DNA of 64,000 bases from Gossypium raimondii (GCF_025698545.1 NC_068569.1:22134001-22198000); one strand, 5' to 3'; positions 36,901 to 49,125 are shown, counted from the first letter of the stretch. Notes: generated by a model from the sequence alone, not told the origin. Made by a program: numbers and translations.

Positions 36901-39358
36901 TAAGTTTTCTTTAATTGTGGTTAATTTGTGAGTTTTTAGTTTAGGGACAAAATTGCTTAAAAGGGTAAAATATTGGGGTAATTGTGTAAAATGATGATGA
37001 AAGGACTTAATTGAAAAAACTGCTTATTTAAGTGTTGGAATAGTTTAATTGAATAAAAAATTATTATTTAGATCAAGAAATGGGCTAATCGGATTTAAAT
37101 CGAGGAAAAGTTAAAGTATCGGACTAGTTGTTGGCTTTGTTTTTGCAACCATTTTAGTCGAGGTAAGTTCGTATAATAATTTAATCTCTTACTTGTTGAT
37201 TGTGTAATTGTTAGTAAGTGACTATGCTAAGTATTAACATATATATCTATTGTGTATTATATATTAAACTAGATGAAATTGTCTTAGTGAGCAAATAGAT
37301 GAAATTGATGAAAAATGAGAGTATCATGAATACGAGTATGAAATGTATAACGGAAATAAATTTCAAGGATAAGGTTGTGAAATGTGTCCCATTTGAACCT
37401 TGTGAATACCTAGGATACAAATGACATGTCATCAGGGGTTATACGATTTCGGGTGCTGGTCTTGGATATCCTACCAATGGCTGAGGTCCTGCATTTGTTG
37501 CGAATTCTCCACAACATCGTGTAGCTTAACATTCCGACCCACAGCTCGTGTAAGCAAGCTCATTTCATTGCTCGTGTGAACATTTCATATACAGTTACAA
37601 TTACAATTACAATTACAGAAACATGCACACTTTGTGTGAGCATGGTTCCCTTATATCCAACATTATTTCATTTGGTTCAACGGGTAATAAAGACTTAAAA
37701 GAGTGAGTAATTATATGAAATGTTATGTGATCATGAAAGTTGAAATGGAAGATGTTGGTATAATACTTGGTTTTGATATGTTACTAACTTGTGAGATTTG
37801 TGATGTGTATAGGATTAAATAAATTCATGAGCATGATAATAAATTTATGCATCAAATATATACAATTGAGCTTATAAGGTACGTTTACGCTTATGATTAT
37901 ACGAGCTTACTAAGCACTAGTTGCTTATGTTAGTTGTTTTCTTTGTCTTGTAAATCATCGGAAAGCTCGACCGGTTGAAATCTCGTCAGAGCACATACAC
38001 ACTACCCGTCCATCATTTTGGTAGGTTTTGGTTATTTTGTTAATGGTTATAAATGACATGTAATAGGAGCTTTTATAATATTTTTTCCAATGTGATGTGG
38101 TTTGAGCTTACTTGTATATATGGCTTGAGTTTGACTTGTAAATGTCCAGGATATGTGTGTTTTAGTCACTTTGTTTATGCCTCTTGAAACTAGATAGCTT
38201 ATGACTTAATGGAATGTGAATGAAATAGTTATTTGGTATGTTTGCTACATGCTTGAGGTGTGAACTTGTAGCATTGTAACTGAATTGATTTTATGTTTGA
38301 ATTGTGGTGCCAAGTGACGGCATATTGGTTAGGCACGTAGGTTGAATGATTTTGGCATGTTTTAGACTTGTTTAAATATGTTTTTAAAGTGTGAAAATGG
38401 TTGATTTTGTTTTGGCTTAGTACCTAAGATTTGGATGAAAGTTTGTCTCTCTTTTTTTGGAAGCTTTTTAAGGTGCACACTAAGCTCTATCTGGTTGTGT
38501 GACCTCTGTTTCTAAAATTTTACATATTTTCACATTTTTTCCATTTTAATCCAAATTAGTCTCTTATTGTTTTCAAACTATTTCTAAGGTCCTTTAAACT
38601 CAATTTAAAGTCTATAAGTATATGTTTGCCATGTTTAACAAATGATTTGATTATTTATACTTAAATTAATATTTGAGAAGTTTTAAGTTGTTAATTGTTT
38701 CGTTATTTGCTGTGATACTCCGTAACCTTAATTCGGCGACGAAGGACAGGTTAGGGGTGTTATATTAACAGTTGCACAAATTGGTACATGGGTTAGCTAA
38801 ACCAAGCTCCCATTACCTTAAATCTATAAAAATTACAAGAAAATGGCCTAAATATACTTACAATTTATGGTCAAAAGTGACCAAAAGCTTTAGATTTTTC
38901 TTTCTTCAAAATCGGCAATGAAAAGATAAACGGGGAAGATTATATTATTTTTTACACTATTTAACTTATATAGGTGAATTAAGTCTTTATTAAACTAGTT
39001 TAATTAACATAAACATGGTTTATTTTACTTAATCTAATACTAATCAAATTTAGTGGATTCCACCATCAACATCCAGTTTCTCCTATATAGAAATGGTACA
39101 ATTGTCTTTTAAATCTTTGGTTAATTGTTAATTTAATCCTTAAGCATTTGGTGAATTAAAATCTATAGTGATTAGAATTTACAATTTAATCCCTAAGCCT
39201 TAATTAACTATTAATTCGAAAAAATTACCGGACCAAACTTTAATTTATTATTATAACATCCTAGTAAATATTAATATTTAATAATTTTTGACTTAGTTTA
39301 TGAAAATAGGGTTTTGAAACCGCCTATTTCAAGTACCACTAAAAATCGGGTCGTTACA
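33976..39358 (-). mobile_element. Older antisense gypsy-type LTR, interrupted
   Basis: The right end, read on the minus strand, starts TGTAACGACCCG at 39358, like other gypsy LTRs here. About 34080-35970 and 38770-39358 are non-coding. They include the complement of the LTR motif CTTTGTAGATCATCACC at about 34980-35000. The left end near 33976 is not sharp and no exact TSD was found. A younger solo LTR (35979-38764) splits it. Without the insert it would be about 2.6 kb. Confidence 0.5.
35979..38764 (+). mobile_element. Nested solo LTR, gypsy type, TSD TTAAC
   Basis: Starts TATAACA and ends TGTTATA, with TTAAC directly before (35974-35978) and after (38765-38769). It carries no coding domains. 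Internal LTR-type signals include an AAATATTTACGAG block near the start, a run of ACAATT units (37597-37616) and ATCATCGGAAAGCTCGACCG at about 37956-37975. Its 3' end TCCGTAACC...GGGGTGTTATA resembles the end of the 3732-7384 element. The intact TSD and nesting make it younger than the LTR that it splits. Confidence 0.78.
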
Positions 39359-39359
39359 A

Positions 39360-39490
39360 ATACCCTCACCACCTCCACCTCCTAAACCACCTCCACCTCC
39401 AAGCCCTCTTCCACCACTAGCTCCGCCTCCTAAACCACCACCACCACTACCACTCGAATTCTCCTCAAATTTTTGACACTCAATTATATC
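39360..39490 (-). pseudogene. Glycine-rich protein fragment, upstream piece
   Basis: On the minus strand the frame reads SSGSGGGGLGGGASGGRGLG, then GGGGGLGGGGG, and runs straight into the LTR terminus at 39358. No start codon context or signal peptide remains: the sequence just upstream on the minus strand is the hAT MITE at 39496-39938. It is broken by transposon insertion on both sides. Confidence 0.5.
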
Positions 39491-39495
39491 TATAG

Positions 39496-39938
39496 TAGAG
39501 GTGCTCATGGGCCGGGCCGGGCCCATAAAAAAATTTGGCACGGAAAAAAAATCATATGCCCGGGCCCGGCCCGCCCCGGCCCATTTTTATTTTAAAAATT
39601 TTAAAAATTAAAAAAAAGTATTTTAAAAATATTTTAAAATTAAAAAATTAAAAAAAAAGTATTTTAAAAATATTTTAAAATTAAAAAAATTAAAAAATAT
39701 TTTAAAATTAAAAAAATTTAAAAAGTATGTAAAAAAATATTTTAAAATTAAAAAAATAAATATATTTATTATATCGGGCCGGGCCGGGCCGAAAAAGTGG
39801 TGCCCGAGACCCGGCCCGTTTTCTAAACGGGCCTCGTTTTTTGCCCAAGCCCATATTTCGGGCCTATATTTTTACCCAAACCCTCTCATATTTCGGGCGG
39901 GCCGTCGGGCCGGGCCGCCCGGCCCACGAGCACCTCTA
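39496..39938. mobile_element. hAT-type MITE with perfect 8-bp TSD
   Basis: Terminal inverted repeats TAGAGGTGCTCATGGGCCGG (left) and complement-matching CCCACGAGCACCTCTA (right) bound a 443-bp non-coding element. ATCTATAG occurs immediately before and after. An 8-bp TSD and TAGRGG...-type ends are hAT hallmarks. The ends are very GC-rich (GGGCCGGGCC units) around a core of TTTTAAAAATTAAAA repeats. Confidence 0.88.
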
Positions 39939-39946
39939 ATCTATAG

Positions 39947-42690
39947 TAAACACAAACATCAATCATCAATGCACACATTCTCAATCTTTTGATTATTGAC
40001 CCAACAAAATATTTTGAGACATCATAAATCATGCAGTCAGTGTTCGGAGCCACATTAGTGATTAAAATCATAAAATTTCTTGAGAAAAAATTACTTTATA
40101 ACAATGAATTTTAATTAAAGAATTAGTAAATTGAGTCCACAAAATTTTTGAAGAAAAATACCCATAATTTTGTTAAAACAAATTAATTTATATGGAAATA
40201 AATTAATCTCTTTCCAAACACTAAAACTAAAAATCAATAACTTTATTTTAAGCATTTATCTCTTCTCTCAATTTTTTTTATTTCCTTTCACCCATACTCT
40301 CTAACATTCTTACAACATTAACGAGGGAAGATAATTCAATGGTTTTAACATATGAGAAAATATCATGGACAATTGTGAGAAAGATACGAGTTATTGAAAT
40401 TTGTTCGATATACCTTTTTTTAATAGTTTTGTAATAGTCTTACATTTAATTATATTATACATTGATTTATCACGTATTAGATTATACATTAATTTATATA
40501 ATTTTTTAGAAATTTTAATTTTTCAAAATTGGATCCCAATCCTAATTTCCTAACTCGGTCTGTGCAAGTGAATATACAAATATAGTCTATAATATATCTA
40601 TGTTTAACCTAATGACCTAACTTTCGAATACCTTTGAAAAATGGTTAATACATCTACTGGCGAAGCCATCAATTCATTATTGGGGTCAAAATAAATTTTT
40701 AGAAGTTTGAGGGTAAAAATTAAAAATTTTGTTAAAATGACTTAAATCGAATACCTCATAACTAAAGTGACTAAAAGGGATATTATACCTCTTAGCTAAG
40801 GCGGGGCAGCTATGCCTTTGAATACATCATTTGTTATCAGAGTTTTATACATTTTTTAAATGTTGTATTTGAGTTTATTAAAGTATAGTACATATATTTA
40901 ATAAAAATTATACATTTTAACAATATTAATTTTTAGTGTTTGATTCAAGTTTTTAAGGTTGATTTGATGAAAATAATAACTAATTAATAATATTAGCAAT
41001 TAATCCCCAAAATCACAATTGTCAAATAAAACTTAACAAATTAAACAGATTACTCTTAATTTATTTTATTATCAAAATCATGAAAAACAAAAGTAATAAT
41101 ATCGACAATTAACTTTCATCAAATCAAATTTAAAATTCAAATTAAACACTAAAAATTAATACCAATACCTTTAAATACCAAAAATATAACCATTTGCGAA
41201 ATATACATAAAAAAAAAGAAATTACAAGCACCCCATTAGAAAATGTTAAATATGAACATCATTTTTAAATATAAAAGGAAAAACCCTAATTTGGTCGGCG
41301 GCATAGCAATTCATATAGTCTATCGTCTTCTCACTGCCACTAGCCTTAGCTAATTGGGTAATGCTTGCCAGAGGAAGGCGATCACCGCCAAAAATCTCGA
41401 CCACTGATTGGACTGTCTGCCATTTATATTTATAATGGGATTTAGATCTAAACGTGTTTTTATCACATGTATATATACATCAATGTTTTTATTTAAAAAT
41501 GATATTAAATGTTTAATTGATTTAATTAAAGTTTAAATATATTAATATCCATATATCCATAATGGTAATTATCCAAAAAATTATTTACTTTTAATTTTTT
41601 AAATCATTTAATTCACTAAATGGCTATTTTAAAAAAATCTTTTAAATATTCATTAAATACGTTACATATCTACTTTTTACTCATTATTTCTCTAACAATA
41701 AAATAATATATTTTCACTTAATAAATAAATAATTTTTAAAAAGTATAAACTTTGGAAGGATCGGAAAAGAAATTCTTGAAGGATGATTTAAATAAGAGTA
41801 AATTATATAAATCTAATTATAAAAAAAATTCATTTTAGGCACTCAAAATAAAAATTTTAATTTAAGCACTCACGTTATATAGTTCGATCATTTTGATCAC
41901 TCAACTTTTATATAGTATATCAATTTAGTTATAATTAGTATGATAATAAATTTAACCCTCAACTTTTACATAATATATGAATTTAGTTATAATTTAAAAA
42001 CTAACCATCAAAATTTACAAATAATTTCAATTTAATTCTAATTCTAAAAATTCAAAAAATATATAAAAATACAAAAATGCTTTCCGAGAATATAATAATA
42101 AATTTAAAATTTATATAATATATTACTAAATATAATAAAAATCTCCCCCACCCCATTTCTCTCCCTCTCCCTCCCCACCTTGGGGTGGTGGACTACTGAA
42201 ATATGGGCTTCAAACGTTGACAACTGACACGTACACTATGGCACGCTCCCATTGCTTCGATTCTGCGCTTCTTTTCCTCTAATGTTTTGGATCAATATTA
42301 TAATTTGATACATAATTTTGATTTAATATAATTATAAACATAAAATTTTATTTGTAATTCAAAAGTATACATAAAATTTTAATTATAATTTAATTGTACA
42401 TATTAATCACTTATATAATATGTAATTATAAATTTTGTGTATAGAATTACAAGTATTATAGTCATTACACACTAAACTAAAATCGTATGTAATTTTACAA
42501 TTTATCTCTATTTTTTAATAGAAAATGGTAAAGCCCATCGTTTGTATTATATAAAGGACTTTTCCTCGTATCATAACATATTGTTTGTCCAAATAAAGTA
42601 TTATAAAATTGTTACCTTTTAAAGGAGGGGATGGATTCATAATTTCAACGCAAAGTTTCTTTATCATTTTATTAGTGATTCGATGGAATT
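39947..42690. other. AT-rich spacer, no gene seen
   Basis: No gene was found. 40670-40815 contains CTGGCGAAGCCATCAATT and GCGGGGCAGCTATGCC, resembling ends of an abundant unclassified repeat (compare about 17.70 kb). The remainder is AT-rich with scattered low-complexity runs. Confidence 0.5.
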
Positions 42691-42696
42691 AAAAAT

Positions 42697-42860
42697 AGTG
42701 AGTTTTAGTCGATTGAGTCTTAACTCGGCCGGTATGAGTATTGTTATCAATATAGGATGATGTAGGTTCAAGTATGTTAAAACACATTATTTTCTTATTT
42801 ATGGGTCGGAAATGGACTGTGGGTAGTTCTAAGTATTGTGTGAATATATATATGGCCAGA
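42697..42860 (+). repeat. tRNA-derived SINE-like copy 3
   Basis: It begins GTCGATTGAGTCTTAACTCGG (A-box region), has GTAGGTTCAAGTATG (B-box region), and continues GACTGTGGGTAGTTCTAAG. It aligns with 24255-24350 over the head and with 7621-7650 over the tail. Confidence 0.55.
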
Positions 42861-43459
42861 ACCTATAATAAGAATGTTAAAAAAATAGCAAGTTATTTAG
42901 AATTTTAATTAATTTATTTGTATTGAATTTTATTATTATCTGAATTGACATTATTTAAATAAATTATCCATTGAATATTCAAAATTGTTAAATATCGAGC
43001 TTAATAAGCCAAAAATGAAATCAATGATAAATTTAGATATCTAAATTTGAATTTATTATTCATTATAATATAATGGATATAAATATTATTATACTATTCT
43101 TTTCCAATGTTATGCATGGGTTAGATTGTAGCATAAATTCTAGTATTTTATATTTATTTGTTAAAATTCAATATAAAATTTATAACATTTCAGTAATATT
43201 ATAATTGAAAAGTGAAAATAAAATAATATAAATATTCAATTTTAAAAATATGATGGTTTGTTTATGATGAATACATGGTTAGATTTTTAATTTTATCCGT
43301 GTTACTATTTTAGTTATCCAGCTTTAAAATTTTCAACTTAAGCACTAATGTTTGAATTTATTCCTGTATGGTCATCAGCCATTAAATTGATAACGGAAAA
43401 TCTTTTTCTAATTGGTATAATAACACATTTAGTCCTCAATACTTACATATTCTATCAAT

Positions 43460-43617
43460 TTGATCTTAGTTCTAAATAATTCAATAAATTTAACCTTTCA
43501 CATTTATAAATTCTATCAATTTGATCATCAAACTTTATTTGATCTTAGTTCTAAATAATTTAATAAATTTAACCTTTCACATTTATAAATTCTATCAATT
43601 TGATCATCAAACTTTCT
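43460..43617. repeat. 79-bp direct tandem duplication
   Basis: Two adjacent copies (43460-43538 and 43539-43617) starting at TTTGATCTTAGTTCTAAATA differ at only about one to three positions. The near identity indicates a recent event. Confidence 0.85.
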
Positions 43618-44899
43618 AACCAAAATTTTTCAGCTTTTAAAACAGAGGCATTCCACGTCTATAAATTTGTAAACCCCCCCCCAAAAAAAAACTTCTCTCA
43701 ACTAATGAGCTATTTTCCGAGCCAAAGCCTAATATCAATGAATTTATCTTAATTTTTTATTCCTTTTTCTTTTTTTTCATTAGTTTTATTCTAAATATAA
43801 TATATTATAACCCTTTAATTGATAAAATTTTGGCTAAAGAAAATGGAAAAACTAAAAAAAAAACACTTTAGATTTACTCTTGTTGTTAACAATATGATAT
43901 TTCCTTCAAGGTGCATAGAAATAGTCCTTGAAGTTGGTCATTAAAATTAAAATTACATCTAGAGTTAAAAATATGGCTTTGAAAAATCCAATTGTTCAAT
44001 CAATAATTATATAAAAAATTATGAACATTTAATTTTTCATAAGAAAAAAATGTGGAAATCTAATTGAATTTTTTTGGTTACATTGATAATGATTTTTTAA
44101 TTTTACAAATTGATTAAGAGATTATTATGATTTTAAATTATTTGTTTCTAATTTTAAATCTACAATAAACCATATGTGTCACTAATAATCCGATTTAGTG
44201 TCAAATTATTTACCAAATTAATTAAAAACTAAAATTATGCTAGTCGAGTAAAAAAATTTTTAACAAATATTAAATTATTTATATAATTTTATTATATATT
44301 ATATTTTCTATTATTTTTAATAATGTTTAGTTAATTTCTAACACCAACTTCTTAACAATATAAATAGAAAGGGTTGTGTATTGAATTGGATAATTTCAAC
44401 CATAAATAAAATAATTAATAGATGTGGAATGCATTTGTTTAAGTTGAAAGCTTTGATTAGGAAGTTAGAGGATCAAAATGATAAAATTTGTAAATAAGAA
44501 GGGTTAAATTTATTGAATTTATTAAAACATATACATAAAGTTGTGTTCGTAAAACTTTTAGAAATTATTGTTTTTTTAATTTATTTGTTATATAATTTTT
44601 TTATTATTTTTTTACTATCGACTTTAAAATTGCTCCTTTACCTTGGTTAAGTTTTAAATTTGGTTAATAAAAAAAGTTTAAAGTTGGTAAAAAATAATTT
44701 TATCTATTTTTTAATATTATTCATGCACCAATTGATGTTCAATGTTCTGGCTAGTGTAATTGAAATTGGCTGAAACAAGCGGGCGCAATCAATATGGATC
44801 GAAATTTACACTAGTGAGGAAAAAAGAAATGGTTGTTCCGATTTATTTTTGGAACGGTGCACCGAAAGCAGCCCTGAACCGGTTACAGAACTGTTTTAC

Positions 44900-45195
44900 A
44901 CATTTTCGTATCTTTTTGTACAATTAATATTTTAACGAACTAATAGTTGAATTTCATATTTCATTCATATAGATCATGCATGTCAAATTTGACATAAATT
45001 AAAAATATCTAACTATTTATTTTATGTAGAAACCTTTAAACCATTCTATAAATATTAATACATATAATATTTTAGATCGATATAATATAGATATTAGATT
45101 GGTTCAAAAATTTATATGCATGACAATTATATTGATAAATTCAATGATTAAATTATTAAAATATTAATCGCATAACAAAAATGTGAAAATGCGTA
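44900..45195. repeat. Diverged relative of the 59.2-kb Mutator MITE
   Basis: It shares ordered blocks with 59216-59515: GTACAATTAATATTTTAACG, CATGCATGTCAAATTTGACA, TAAATTAAAAATATCTAAC, TTTTATGTAGAA, ATCGATATAATATAGATAT and ATAAATTCAATG. The ends are decayed. Confidence 0.6.
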
Positions 45196-45558
45196 AAAAT
45201 AAATTTATTATTTGTAAAAATAAAATAATTAATTAATATAAAATTTTATATTAGCATTAAATGTTATTCAAATTTAGAATATTTAAATGGACAAAAACAA
45301 TTAAATGAAATATAATGGAAATTCATAACATGAACGTCGTCATCAACATTCGTGTAGAAAATGTAGTTCATACATATGAAGACCTGGTCTCCAGTCCACA
45401 CTTCAGAAACTCCATCAAACCGCGTTTTCCTTTTCCCTCAATGGTCCATTTCTCAAACATTTTGGCCTCGTATAAGCCCCCTTCTCCCTTGTAAACCCCA
45501 TAAAATCTCTTTGTATTTTCCCAATTCCCACCATGAAATTCTTCTCAACACAATTTCC

Positions 45559-47889
45559 ATGGGTTTTTTCTTTTGTAAATCCCACCACTTTTCCCTCTTC
45601 TTATTTTCCTTTCTCTGTTTTGCTTCTTTCACCTTTTCTTTATCCACTGTTTCAATCTCTGAAACTTCCAGCCTCACAATTGTTTGCGCTTTAGTACCCT
45701 CCAATGGCAGCCTTCAACTATATTCTCTCAACTGTTCTACCTTTCCTGTTCTTGATATAATTGAAACCCCTTTTAGTTCCAACGATTTGTTTTCTGGGAT
45801 TGTCTCTGGGGATGGATTTTTATGTGGTTTGAGACCCTCTTCTTCGTCATCCAATGTTTCAGTCATGCATTGTTGGAGATTTTCCAGCAATGGTTCTACT
45901 TTAAGCTTCAAAAGGATTTACAGGGGTCCAGTTCTTAACCAGCTTGAAGCAGGCAACACTCATATTTGTGGTCTTAATCAGACAAACGCTCTTGAATGCT
46001 GGCAGTGGCCTGAATTTAATCAAACAGGTGGTGTTCAGAACTTTTCCGATATTGCTGTTGGCGAAGGATTTGTATGTGGGTTATCAGAAGATGGAACGAC
46101 GATAAGATTCCTCCGAAACTTCACTGGTATCACTGATCGAGACACTATAGGTGGGAATTATAGCGTGATTGCTGCTGGTTTCAGACATGTTTGTGCCATC
46201 AATTCAGATAATGATTTAGAGTGTTGGCCAAACCGAACCACTGTCGGTGATATGCCTCAGGGAAAGTTCAACTCGCTGGCTCTGGGGTTGAATCGAAGCT
46301 GTGCTTTAAGGATTAATGGAACAGTTGTCTGTTGGGGGATGAACAATTTCAGGCTGCCACTGGAATTGGAAGGTCTTGAGTTTATTACAATCAAAGCAAA
46401 AAGGAATGTTTTTTGTGGAGTTTTAACATTCAATTATTCACTGTTTTGTTGGGGTGACTCTAATTTCAGCTCCAACCATATGGTTTTCTCAGAAGTTTTA
46501 CCTGGACCATGTAGGAATGAATGTCCATATGGTTCATTGCTAGGATCAGGCTCGCTTTGCAGCAATGGTTGGTCTATTTGCCAATCTCGACCTTCAATGC
46601 CAACAACGCCAGCCCTGCCACCATCTCTCTCACCCCAACCTCAAAACAGATCGACAAACAATGATTTGAATGGCAGATTGATAGCTTTTCTAGTTGTTGG
46701 TTGTGTTGGATCCTCCTTGTTCTTGCTAGTCGTTGGTTTCTTTGTCTTCAGATATTGCAAAGATAGAGTGTGTCGAGTCCATGATTCAGGTCGGCTCGAT
46801 GAGACTGGTGCCCCTGTCAATGGTGATCCAGAATCAAATCATCCCCAAACTCCCCAAGCCCCACCGGCTGTGCTCGAGAAGCGTCTGAGCCAATTGACCA
46901 GCATGGGTACCACTGGTCGCTTGGAAGAGTTTTCGTTTGAAGACTTGGTTCAAGCCACCAACAATTTCACCGAAGATCATAAGATTGGTAATGGTAGTTT
47001 TGGTTCAGTCTATTATGCTACATTGGATGATGGGCGCGAAGTGGCCATCAAACGAGCCGAAACAACGAGCACTTCATCCTATGCAATCGGCTTCAGGCGT
47101 CAAGAAGATAAAGACGACGCCTTTGTGAATGAGCTCGAGTATTTGTCCCGCGTTCACCACAAGAACCTCGTCCGACTCTGGGGATTTTACGAGGATTCGA
47201 GCGAACGCATACTTGTTTACGAATACATGAACAATGGCACACTCCATGACCATCTCCACAAGTTACAAAACTCGCCCTTTACGTCATGGGCTATTAGGCT
47301 CAAGATCGCATTAGATGCTGCAAGAGGGATCGAATACCTGCACGAATACGCGGTTCCACAGATCATACACCGCGATATCAAGTCTGCCAACATTCTTCTC
47401 GATACAAACTGGACCGCAAAAGTATCGGACTTTGGATTATCATTGATGGGTCCTGGAGACGAGGAATCACACCTTTCACTGCGTGCAGCAGGCACGGTCG
47501 GATACATGGATCCCGAGTATTACAGGCTCCAACAACTGAGCACTAAGACTGATGTTTACAGTTTTGGAATAGTTCTGCTCGAATTATTATCCGGATACAA
47601 GGCGATCCATCGGAACGAAAATGGGGCGCCAAGGAATGTGGTCGATTTTGTGGTTCCATATATTCTTCGAGACGAAATTCACAGGGTTCTGGACCCGAAT
47701 GTCCCACCGCCAACCCCTTTCGAGATCGAGGCGGTTGCGTATGTAGGCTATTTAGCGGCGGATTGTGTGAGACCGGAAGGCCGAGACAGGCCTTCGATGA
47801 CTGAGATTGTAAATAACTTAGAGAAGGCATTAACAGCCTGTTTGATTCCCCGAGCTTTATCTCGATCCACTACACACTCTTCCACATAA
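45559..47889 (+). CDS. CCR4: CRINKLY4-related receptor-like kinase, CCR4-like
   Basis: Intronless gene for a plasma-membrane serine/threonine receptor kinase of the CRINKLY4 family. The frame is open from an ATG at 45376, but I choose M at 45559: the residues after it (GFFFCKSHHF and a hydrophobic run) form a signal peptide, and the 61-residue extension does not. This gives 776 residues, normal for CCR4. Residues about 40-330 hold crinkly (RCC1-like) repeats with paired motifs such as HICGLNQTNALECW and RSCALRINGTVVCW. A short cysteine-rich stretch (CRNECPYGS) and a proline-rich linker follow. The transmembrane helix is at about 373-396. The kinase has GNGSFGSVY near 476, K498, HRD with D606, DFG from D624 and GYMDPEYY. 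It is an RD kinase with key residues present. One propeller repeat (FVCGLSEDGTTIRF) lacks the usual second cysteine and tryptophan. Ligand unknown. Confidence 0.92.
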   Translation: MGFFFCKSHHFSLFLFSFLCFASFTFSLSTVSISETSSLTIVCALVPSNGSLQLYSLNCSTFPVLDIIETPFSSNDLFSGIVSGDGFLCGLRPSSSSSNVSVMHCWRFSSNGSTLSFKRIYRGPVLNQLEAGNTHICGLNQTNALECWQWPEFNQTGGVQNFSDIAVGEGFVCGLSEDGTTIRFLRNFTGITDRDTIGGNYSVIAAGFRHVCAINSDNDLECWPNRTTVGDMPQGKFNSLALGLNRSCALRINGTVVCWGMNNFRLPLELEGLEFITIKAKRNVFCGVLTFNYSLFCWGDSNFSSNHMVFSEVLPGPCRNECPYGSLLGSGSLCSNGWSICQSRPSMPTTPALPPSLSPQPQNRSTNNDLNGRLIAFLVVGCVGSSLFLLVVGFFVFRYCKDRVCRVHDSGRLDETGAPVNGDPESNHPQTPQAPPAVLEKRLSQLTSMGTTGRLEEFSFEDLVQATNNFTEDHKIGNGSFGSVYYATLDDGREVAIKRAETTSTSSYAIGFRRQEDKDDAFVNELEYLSRVHHKNLVRLWGFYEDSSERILVYEYMNNGTLHDHLHKLQNSPFTSWAIRLKIALDAARGIEYLHEYAVPQIIHRDIKSANILLDTNWTAKVSDFGLSLMGPGDEESHLSLRAAGTVGYMDPEYYRLQQLSTKTDVYSFGIVLLELLSGYKAIHRNENGAPRNVVDFVVPYILRDEIHRVLDPNVPPPTPFEIEAVAYVGYLAADCVRPEGRDRPSMTEIVNNLEKALTACLIPRALSRSTTHSST

Positions 47890-49125
47890 AATGTACAGCA
47901 AAATTTTTCAGTCAAATTTTCTCCAATACATTTATTTTTTATTTTTAGTTTTTTTTCCCTCTGACTTGTTGATTATTCAACTGAAGCAAAAAGTGTGTGA
48001 TGATTGATGGGTTGATTACCTGCCAATAATGAGAAAAAGAACCTGTTTTTAGAAAAGAAAGAAAAAATTGTTTTGGACCTGGCAGCCAATGTATTTTAAA
48101 TTTGGGATAAAGAAACATTTAATCCTTAAATTTAATAATTTTTTTAATTTAGTCCCTGAACTTCGATTTTTGTCTCCAATAGCTCTTAACCTTGACACAT
48201 TTTACCTATTTAATTCTTGAATTTAAATTTCTAATGATGCAGCACTTAAAAATTAAAATTATAATTAAGTAGTGCCATATTTTAATATAATCCAAATTTA
48301 AGACTTATTTGGTTTGACAAAGTCATTGAAGAAAGTTTGGTTTTGAATTTACCCCCACAAAGACTTGGAAGAGTAGTAGGTCAAAAGAAAGGAAATAACA
48401 CTAGAAACCTTTTAATTATTAATATCAATGCATGCATGGTTTGTGGTTATAAAATCAAATCACATATTACTCGTTCAATACTTTAATTTCATTGGTAAGT
48501 CCAGAGGAGACGTCTTCTTCGGAGCATCAGCAGCCCTATTTTTATTACTAAACAAAGTTGGACCACCGAGTCGATTTGTTCAAGAAATTTCTATACACCC
48601 ACGGGGTTGAGAAAGTGAAATGATAACTTGTTTCTATCTTTTTGCACTGATGACATGACATGAAAATTACGTCCATTAAAACATGACACTAAATATGTTT
48701 AAATTTTTCTGACATGAATTTATTTTTAGATATTCTTTTTATGTTCGAATATTTAAAAGTTAAAAGTTTTGCATATTCTCCTCCATTAAAACTTTCCTTT
48801 ATTTTCTTGGCAACCAAACACTGTTTGCAAAGTACTTCTAGATAATTACAAAAGAAAATATTTTTATAAAGCTTTCATCTTTCTCACCATCCACAAGTTT
48901 AATAGTCATTTTCATCAACATTCACCCTCCACTTATGTTTACTTATGAAACTGAGATAAACTCATCCCAAGCAACTCGATCCTTCACTATTGCTAAACCA
49001 ATTTCCACCCTCACCACTAAAGTTAACCTCTAGCATCGTCATTTTTTAGCAAAAATGAACTATAACCATACCCTCAACAAAACCCAAATCATTAAGCCAA
49101 ATGGAAATGTTTCAAATGTAAAAAA
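47890..49125. other. Spacer after the CCR4-like gene
   Basis: No gene was found. 48110-48260 carries T-rich repeat phrases (TTTAGTCCCTGAACTTCG) common to dispersed repeats in this window. The 3'UTR of the CCR4-like gene occupies its start; no clear AATAAA is seen near the stop. Confidence 0.5.

Larger units (their letters stand above)
42861..45300. other. AT-rich spacer upstream of the CCR4-like gene
   Basis: No gene was found. It contains the 79-bp tandem duplication and the Mutator-MITE relative listed separately, plus poly-A and poly-C tracts (near 43675). The proximal promoter of the CCR4-like gene must lie at its right end, but I see no convincing TATA box. Confidence 0.5.

Noticed and set aside
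45376-45558. Upstream in-frame ATG that would extend the CCR4-like protein by 61 residues
   Set aside because: The extension has no signal peptide, whereas the next Met starts a good one and gives the family's usual length.
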